Positions 56,945 through 64,000 of a stretch of DNA of 64,000 bases are shown here, one piece after another. Origin of the DNA: Rhizophagus irregularis (lineage: Eukaryota; Glomeromycota; Glomeromycetes; Glomerales; Glomeraceae). The stretch is from the NCBI RefSeq assembly GCF_026210795.1, contig NC_089441.1, forward strand, positions 1,426,001 to 1,490,000, read 5' to 3'. Both the position numbers and the translations under genes were made by a program. Under the pieces are notes generated by a model. It made no database searches. It was not told the DNA's origin and saw only the letters and a program-made list of their open reading frames with translations. Every line of letters begins with the position of its first letter. The first letter of the stretch is position 1.

Positions 56945-57745
56945 TATAAAGTAAAATTATGGACGGAATGGGCATAATTCTCCGAACCAATTATATTATA
57001 AAAAATGATTTTTTGATGTCAGTTGATCGACATTCCGATCATCAAGTGAGTCAAATGACTCAAATCCGCCCATAGTACGCAATCGGGCTGAAATTAAGAT
57101 CAATTTCAGCTAAAATTTTTGACTATAATCTCGGCCAAAGTTGTCGTTATCATCGGCGAAAAATTAACTCGTTACTAAATCCCATTATTGATTTATCAAC
57201 TAAAGAAAGTATTATTAGTTGTTAAATTCAATTTTTAGTGATAAGAATACAAAAAGAAATTATGTAAAGCATAGTTGATATTCATGTATCAGTCGCTTCA
57301 CGCACTTTTTATTTAATTTATGATAATGGGATCAAGGTAATATTCCTTTGCTTATAAAATTCTGTGTTCAACGTTATTTGCATGATCATAATTTTTTTTT
57401 TAATGATAATTTAAATTATCCTGGAGATTCTAACTCGCTCAACTTAAATTTAAAAATCGGCACATTTTTAATGATTAGTTGATTACTAAACAATTCATTA
57501 TTAATGACTACAGTTATAATTAACACACATCATTAATAAAAGACTGCTGTTAATCTGCCAAGAAATAACTGCAAAATAAAGATGAATAATTTTAAATATT
57601 CTTGACTTTCCAATAAGTTATAATAATTTATTTTTTTTGAATATATATACATATAAAATAAATGTTTACTTATAATATATAATTTATATAAAGTAACTAT
57701 ACGTTAAAATGTATAACAATAATATATATAATTTAACTATTATAT

Positions 57746-59228
57746 TTATATTTTAATAACTTGAAATACTTCATAATCATCTACATCAATAATATCTGGT
57801 AAATCCAGTGAAGGATAAGAATTTGAAGATCTATGGCTATGGTTCCAAACATTAGGTCCTTTACTAAAATTTAAATATAAATCACCATAACCGAATATTG
57901 GACCATAATTTTTATAACCTTGTATAGAATATCGACCACCATTACTGTAAACTACTTTTGCATTCTGAAGATCATTTTTATTCGTAAATGAGAATATAAA
58001 ACTATCTTTTGTAGGCTTAGAACCATTACTTGAATCCCAAAAAAGTGGATTATATCCTCCAATTAATTTTTCTGAAATTGTAATTTTTAATACAACTATA
58101 GTAGCTCCTTTGTTATCACATTTAGCGTGAAATGCTGCAGCTGTATTACCATCCCTGCTAGCTCTATACAAGAGATTAAATTTATAAGGGATATCATTAT
58201 TATATTCGTCATTTTCTTTCTTTTTATCAATCCAATTTGCAAAGAGTGTAATGTGCTTTTGATTAATTATGATAGAGTCTACATCACATTTTGGATGCCT
58301 TGGTGTATATTTTGGTTTATATCCAGAAATCATATAAAATTTTAAAATATCATCTCTCAATTCTTTAGAAAAAATATCTTCATAGGGTTTAACTTTGTTA
58401 AAATAATCTTCAGTAGAGATTTCATAAAATCTAATCAAAGGCATAAATCTGGATAGAATCTTCTTAAATATATTAATATCATCATGGTTCCATTTAGAAA
58501 TGTCTTTATTAAGTACTTGCTCTTGAGCTAATCCCCATTTAATTAAAATTTCCCAAATTTCAATTTCTTCTAAATTTAAGTCATCACGTTTTATAATAAT
58601 TTCCAATAAAGGAGCAGGTAATTGAGTGAATTTATCAGAGTTGAATAAAATTCCTGGATCAGAACAAATTTTATCCAAACAATATCCTTGTAAATTAGCA
58701 AGTGATTTACAATAATAAATAATTAGAAGAATTCCAATTGGGTCACTTTGCAAGAATGGTTGTTGATTTTTAATAATAGAGTCTTCAATAAGTTTAGATA
58801 ATTTTTTCAACATTAATTTATCAGAGGCAAACATAAAATTCAATAGCTCAATTCCAGTTTTATTAACAATGTCAATTTTACCAGTATAAAGGTACCTAAA
58901 AATATGAGAAAGTATTAGTAATTATATAAAACTTATAATTGAAAAGTTTAAAAACGTTCCGAACAGCTACTTACTTAAGAATAGCATCAAAAACATGTGG
59001 AAAAATATTTGTTAATTTAGTTATATATTTTCCGTCCTTTTTTTCGATATTCTTTGAGGATAATATTTTATTAAAATATTCAGATCTACAGCGTAAAATA
59101 TAAGAATGGGCATGAAATTCCTTAAAATTAGGTTCTTTTCCAATGTAAATGATAACATTATAATCCGTTTCTATTTTGAGTAATTGACCAAACGCTTCGG
59201 ATAATTCAGATTCAAAATTATAAGTCAT
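57746..59228 (-). CDS. BTB-BACK-TLDc domain protein (tandem copy 3), 467 aa
   Basis: Exon 1 is 59228-58975 (CTT AA|GTAAGT) and exon 2 is 58895-57746 (after TTTTTAG); 79-bp intron. The open frame extends 36 codons further upstream, but MTYNFESELSEAFGQLLKIE matches the tandem paralogues and is the likely start. Across the junction: K-Y-L-Y-T-G-K-I-D-I-V-N-K-T-G. BACK (ICSDPGILFNSDKF, IWEILIKWGLAQ) and TLDc (LLYRASRDGNTAAAFHAKCD, LIGGYNPLFW, VDDYEVFQVIKI) intact. The tail loop here is Cys-free and Asn/Ser/His-rich (NVWNHSHRSSNSYPSLDLP), unlike tandem copy 1. No defects. Confidence 0.92.
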
Positions 59229-60790
59229 TTTTATTCGAAATTTGTCAATGAAAATTTTTTTGCGCAAAAATAGAAAGAAAGAGATTTTTTTGAAGATCGC
59301 TGTTTTATAAAGTAAAATTACAGACAAAATAGACAAATTCTCCGAACCAATTAAATTATTAAAAAATGATCACGTAATTTGTACTGAAGGTCAATTTCGG
59401 CTAAAATTTCTGATAATCTCGGCCAGAATTGTCGTAATCATTGACGAAATGTTTTAAGTTGTCCGCAATATTATTTTAAATTAACCCGTTTTTAAATCCC
59501 ATTATTTTATTCAATAAATTAGTACTAGTTCATTAAACATCATGGAAATTCTAAGGTAGTATTAATAGTTAAATTAATTTATAGTACTAATAAGAATATA
59601 AAAAGAAATTATGTAAAGTATGATCGATATCCATATGACTATACGAAATAATCCATTATATTTATGTTTTATTGATCATTATAATTAGGTGACAGTCAGT
59701 ATTATACGTCTCTGTAGAATATTCTTTGTAGAAATTTTTTATGTAATTTGTATATATGAATGTGAGCATAAAAAAATTGATCAAGATTTTGATATCCTTT
59801 TCCTTCTACCCAAATTTGTAAGCGAGAATATAAAAATTATCTTTTGCAGAAATTAGAATAATTCTTTCAATTGGAATTGTAATTATTCTTCGTTTATTTG
59901 TTCCGACTTTTTTTAAAAACTTTCAATTTTAAGTTATAATTAATAAGCTATAAATATCACATTTTTTATATAATTGACTTTGGTCGACACGATTTTCTTT
60001 ATACACTTCCGTTTATATTTACAATATATAGTACATTTTAAAAATCAAAAACTTAATAAGGATGCAAATATTTAATATTTCAATTCTCTTATACGCTACT
60101 CATAAGTTAAATACTGTGACAAATTTTATAAAATATATACAGTGCATATTATTCACGATTTTGGTAAGTAGATGAACTTCATGATTTTGAATCATAGAGT
60201 TAAAATTACTGTATTAAGAGATATATTTGATACTAAGAATAGCTTATTATAAAATTACTTTTCTTGAAATATACACATTAAATATCAGCACCAAAATTAA
60301 CTCTTTGTAATGTTTTCCTATTGCAAAATAAATTGTTAGATTTGAACTCTATCTATAGAATAACTTTGTATTATAAATTATATCTTAAATATTATTGTAA
60401 TCAATATTTAGAAGATTAAAACTTATAACATTATATCCTATCTAGTAAATTTCATAATTTTTCTCATTTTCAACCATGAAATAAATGACTTTTAGAGTTC
60501 AATATTGGTTTATTAAATTTATTATTTGTTCTGTTGAAAATATTATGGAATCAAATAATCAATTAATAAGTAGTCAAGAAAGGATGGAAATTTAAAATCT
60601 TAAAAATGCGAAAGAAACTTTTAATAATTTTTTTAAAATTTTCTTGTTAGGTTACTTAATATAAAATATTTACTTAATTGTAAGTTAAATTATTACAGTT
60701 TTTTTTTGCGTTATTTAATTCTGTTTAATTTTAATTTTATTAGTTTAGAATACTTTATTGAACTACTTTTAAAATAAAGTAATGAAATTA
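59229..60790. other. Intergenic; duplicated 5' flank then AT-rich DNA
   Basis: 59300-59600 repeats the flank seen at 52850-53130 and 56945-57250 (AATTCTCCGAACCAATTA, CTCGGCCA words), part of the tandem duplication unit. The rest is AT-rich without genes. Confidence 0.45.
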
Positions 60791-61030
60791 TTATTTTATT
60801 AATTCAAAGAAATCAAAAGGTTTATTTTCTTTATCATAATTGTTTCCATACAAAAATAAGGTCATCGGTAAATTTTTTATCCTCTTATCTCGGATATCTT
60901 TCATATTTATTTCCAAATCATACTTTAATAGTAATTGTACCCAATGTTTGTACCCTTGACTTATCTTCCAATGTTATTCGGCTAACATCTTCTTTATTGA
61001 TATTTAGTTCTATTCTTATGTACCATTATC
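60791..61030 (-). pseudogene. Decayed retroelement-like coding fragment
   Basis: Two minus-strand frames are protein-like. One reads KEDVSRITLEDKSRVQTLGT then ITIKV-stop; the other reads WKISQGYKHWVQLLLKYDLE and INMKDIRDKRIKNLPMTLFL, ending FFELIK-stop. The first resembles the substrate-strand region of gag-type aspartic proteases (LED-S-VQTLGTITIKV). A frameshifted LTR-retroelement remnant is likely, but the catalytic DTG is not visible. Confidence 0.3.
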
Positions 61031-61547
61031 ATTCTTTTTTTATAACCACATTTTTGTATTTGACAAGAATGGAATATTGTAATCAGGATTGTAAATTTAC
61101 ACGAATACTTGCATTTTATAACGAAAATAATAATTTACAATTTTCTGAAATATAATATCAGAATTCATTTAATTAATATTTTAAATTTACAAATAATCAA
61201 TTACGTACTAACATTCGATTAACAGATGAGTAAAAATATTTTCATATTAATATAATAATGGATTAAATGAAAATGAATCAATACAGAAAGAATAAAATCA
61301 ATAGGATAATAAAATGATGAAGCCAAATTTTTTATGCCATTACATTCTTGTCGTAATTGACCAATGAGACCGGCTATACCATAATGAAAAAAAAACATTT
61401 TTTAAATTATTGAAGAAAAAAAAATATTATTACAAACTAGATTTTTTCCAAAAAAGTAGATATTTTATGGATAATAAAATAATTTAAATACAAAATAAAG
61501 ATTTCAAAATATTCAATCTTTTTTTCAAAAAAAAAAATTAAAAGTAA

Positions 61548-63034
61548 TTATTGCTTCATTACTTGAAAAACTTCATAATTATCAACATCATAAGTTCCTC
61601 TCATACCATCAAGTTCAGGATATGAATATTGATTATTTTCTTTAACTGGGTTACAAATCCAACTACTATTTTCTAAGTATAAATTATTATAACCAAAGTA
61701 TGGGACCGTATGTGAGTAACAAACTATAGAATATTTATCACCATTACTATAACCTACTTTAGCAGTTTGAAGGTTTGTTCGATCTGCTAATAAAAATATA
61801 AAACTATCTTTCGTGGACTTATGAATACCACTTGAATCCCATTGAAGTGGATTATAGCCACCAACTATTTGATTTGAATTTTTGGTTTTTATAATAACTA
61901 TGGTAGCCCCCATGTTATCACATTTAGCATGAAATTCTTTAGCTGAATTACCATCCCTACTAGCTCTATATAAGAGGTTAAATTTATAAGGAATATCATT
62001 AATATATTTAATATTTTCTTTCTTATCAATCCAATTTGAAAAAAGTACAATGTGTTCTCGATTAATTATAACAGAATCAATATTAATATTATTCTTTGAA
62101 TGCCTTGGCGTATATATTGGTTTGTATTCAGGGATCATATGAGATTTTAAAATATCATCTCTTAGTTCTTTTGACAAAAGCTTTTCATACGGTTTAACTT
62201 TGTTAAAATAATCTCTAGAAGAAATATCATAAAATCTAATTAAAGGAATAAACTTATAAAGAACTCTTTTGAAGATATTAATATCATCCTTACTCCATTT
62301 AGAGATGTCTTGATTAAGTACTTGTTCTTGTGCTAATCCCCATTTAATTAAATTTTCCCAAATTTTAATTTCTTCTAAATTTAAGTCATCACGTTTTAAA
62401 ATAATTTCCAATAAAGGAGCAGGTAATTGAGTGAATTTATCAGAGTTGAATAAAATTTCTGGTTCAGAACAAATCATATCCAAACAATATTCTTGTAAAT
62501 TAGCAAGTGATTTACGATAATAAATAATTTGAAAAATTCCGATTGGGTCATTTTGCAAGAATTGTTGTTGATTTTCAATAATAAAATCTTCGATAAATTT
62601 AGTCAGATTTTTTAACATTAGTTCATTAGAAACAATCATAAAATTCAAAAGCTCAGTTCCAGTTTTATCAGTAATATCAATTTGACTGGTATAAAGGTAC
62701 CTAAAATTTAAAAAGAAAAAATAAGTAAGTTTGTAAAAAAAAAGTTTGAAAATCTTCATAATTTACTATCAATTTCTTACTTAAGAATAGCATTAAAATC
62801 TTGAGGAGAAATATTTTGTTTCTTAATTAAATATTTTCCATCCTTCTTCTCGATATTTTCAGCAGATAATATTTTATCAAAATATTCGGACCTACAGCGT
62901 AAAATATTAGAATGTGCATGAAATTCCTTAAAATTAGGTCCTTCTCCAATATGAATGATGACGTTATAATCCGTTTCTATTTTGAGTAATTGTCCAAGCG
63001 CTTTAGATAATTCGGATTCATAATTATATGGCAT
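61548..63034 (-). CDS. BTB-BACK-TLDc domain protein (tandem copy 4), 468 aa
   Basis: Exon 1 is 63034-62781 (CTT AA|GTAAG) and exon 2 is 62700-61548 (after TTTTAG); 80-bp intron. Start MPYNYESELSKALGQLLKIE. Junction K-Y-L-Y-T-S-Q-I-D-I-T-D-K-T-G. BACK (ICSEPEILFNSDKF, IWENLIKWGLAQ); TLDc (LLYRASRDGNSAKEFHAKCD with NMGATI, IVGGYNPLQW, VDNYEVFQVMKQ). The C-terminal part (FLLADRTNLQTAKVGYSNGD, SSWICNPVKENNQYSYPELD) is closer to the gene at 26684-28171 (NSGIWYSNPV, QYSYPYLVG) than to its tandem neighbours, although its N-terminal part clearly belongs to the tandem group. This suggests recombination or conversion between subgroups. No frame defects. Confidence 0.92.
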
Positions 63035-63160
63035 TTTTTTTTACTCGCAATATTTTATTTATTTTTTTTTTTAAAAGAAATCCGCACCCTTTTTATGTAG
63101 ATCTATATTTAATAAAGCAAAATTACGGACAAAATTCTCCGAACCAATTAGGGCTGTTGA

Positions 63161-63693
63161 TGATTAGTGACTGTGGAGTCCGATTGATCGAGTACAATCA
63201 TGTGAAGTATTACGAAAATGTTAATTTGTATAACAAATAATATTTGTTACACTAGATGATTGAAGTTTTATGTTATTTTTATGATAATTTTTTTATAAGA
63301 CGTCCTCGTATAGGCAGAGTAAGTAAATGAGTTCGTAATTATGATAGCAAATTAATTTCTGTTAAACTTTCTTACCTTAATTTATAGAACGAACCTCCAC
63401 TTGTACCTTATACAATTCCAATTTTTGGATACGTATAATTATTTATTTAATACAAAAAAAAATCATTAAAGAATGTAAAGGACAGGTAATCTTTAGACAT
63501 TTAATCTTTTTGAAAAAAAGGAAAAGAAAAATATTTTTTTTGAAAAAGCTTATACTTTGGAGTTCGGACTTACAAAACGCGTTCTCAAATAATAATCAAT
63601 GATATATATAATCAATAAGTTTAATGTAAACCTCTCCAAAAAATCGTTTTACATTTATTATATTTACTTCTTTCACGAATATCTTTGGCAGCT
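63161..63693. other. AT-rich intergenic DNA
   Basis: Beyond the duplicated flank, no gene or element end seen. Confidence 0.4.
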
Positions 63694-63849
63694 ATGTCTG
63701 AATTTTACAAAATTATTGGCAGCCTTGAACTTGAGGGAGAAAAGATGGATAGACTACATATATATCTAATCAAAAATTATGAAGAAGAAGGGAGACTTTT
63801 TTCGGCCCTTATAAGATATAAAGCAAAAGAATCTCAACAAAGATTTTAA
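63694..63849 (+). CDS. Small hypothetical ORF, 51 aa
   Basis: ATG 63694 opens a hydrophilic, charged frame (MSEFYKIIGSLELEGEKMDR, LHIYLIKNYEEEGRLFSALI, RYKAKESQQRF) closing at TAA 63847-63849. Composition is protein-like and acidic/helical, unlike shadow frames in this AT-rich DNA. It may be complete, or the 5' exon or remnant of a longer gene near the window edge. No family recognised. Confidence 0.3.
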   Translation: MSEFYKIIGSLELEGEKMDRLHIYLIKNYEEEGRLFSALIRYKAKESQQRF

Positions 63850-64000
63850 AGAGTTTTCTTAAAAGTATATACGGTATGTTAGATAAAATATTTGCCGTTA
63901 TTTTTGTTTGACGCTACGACTAAATCTTTTTTTTCGATAATCTAACCCAATTTAGATGGACATCAAGGCAAGCCTTAGCGTTGTAATGATTAGTCAACAC

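Larger units (their letters stand above)
50040..63160 (-). repeat. Tandem duplication block carrying four BTB-TLDc genes
   Basis: Not only the genes but also their flanks repeat. 3' flanks: 50070-50165 with 51110-51270, 53180-53735, 57350-57745 (GGGATCGAGGTAATATGCTA, AACAATTCATTATTAATGAC). 5' flanks: 52790-53130, 55225-55280 with 56945-57330, 59235-59600, 63040-63160 (ACGGACAGAATGGGCATAAT type). Unit length is about 2.5-4 kb, differing by insertions (904-bp element, ~1.65-kb AT insert). Standard unequal-crossover tandem array. Confidence 0.75.

Overview
The window looks like nuclear DNA of an arbuscular mycorrhizal fungus of the Rhizophagus type (Glomeromycotina). This is inferred from very AT-rich, gene-poor sequence with short GT-AG introns, from seven BTB-BACK-TLDc genes, an F-box/LRR gene and a PD-(D/E)XK-domain gene of kinds known to be hugely expanded there, and from abundant relics of LINE, hAT and Tc1 elements. 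No tRNA, rRNA, CRISPR array or bacterial-type operon was seen.

Layout. 0-12 kb: a degenerate repeat array, an F-box relic, a small secreted/membrane gene (4198-4975, minus), an intact F-box gene (5995-7431), a MITE and a BTB-TLDc gene (10288-11780, minus). 12-20 kb: an orphan coding-like exon, then a graveyard of minus-strand retroelement and hAT remnants. 21-33 kb: two more genes of the small membrane family (21031-21689 minus; 30161-30816 plus), two convergent BTB-TLDc genes, a nested palindromic element, and a local duplication that ends in a dead membrane-gene copy. 33-44 kb: a four-exon PD-(D/E)XK gene with one frame-breaking base, inverted 15-bp arrays with a nested hAT-like MITE, a secreted trypsin-like protease, and a full-length Tc1 element with an intact transposase that interrupts another spliced gene. 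45-64 kb: a fourth membrane-family gene, a fifth dead copy, two terminal-inverted-repeat elements with clear target-site duplications, and a tandem cluster of four BTB-TLDc genes on the minus strand.

Two families dominate. The BTB-TLDc proteins share one phase-2 intron inside the BTB domain and a near-constant N-terminal two-thirds, but the tandem copies differ strongly in the last ~100 residues of TLDc. The second family, which I do not recognise, has four intact two-exon genes and two relics. It encodes a signal peptide ending in VDA/LDA, a small Cys-containing ectodomain with a D/E-M-P-C-G-A-S motif at the exon junction, a variable juxtamembrane stalk, one Gly-rich transmembrane helix and a short basic tail. 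Its members lie 2-6 kb from BTB-TLDc genes throughout the window. This family is my main candidate for an undescribed system. Function, localisation and any link between the two families are inference. All splice models were worked out by eye from GT/AG sites, reading phase and agreement between paralogues.
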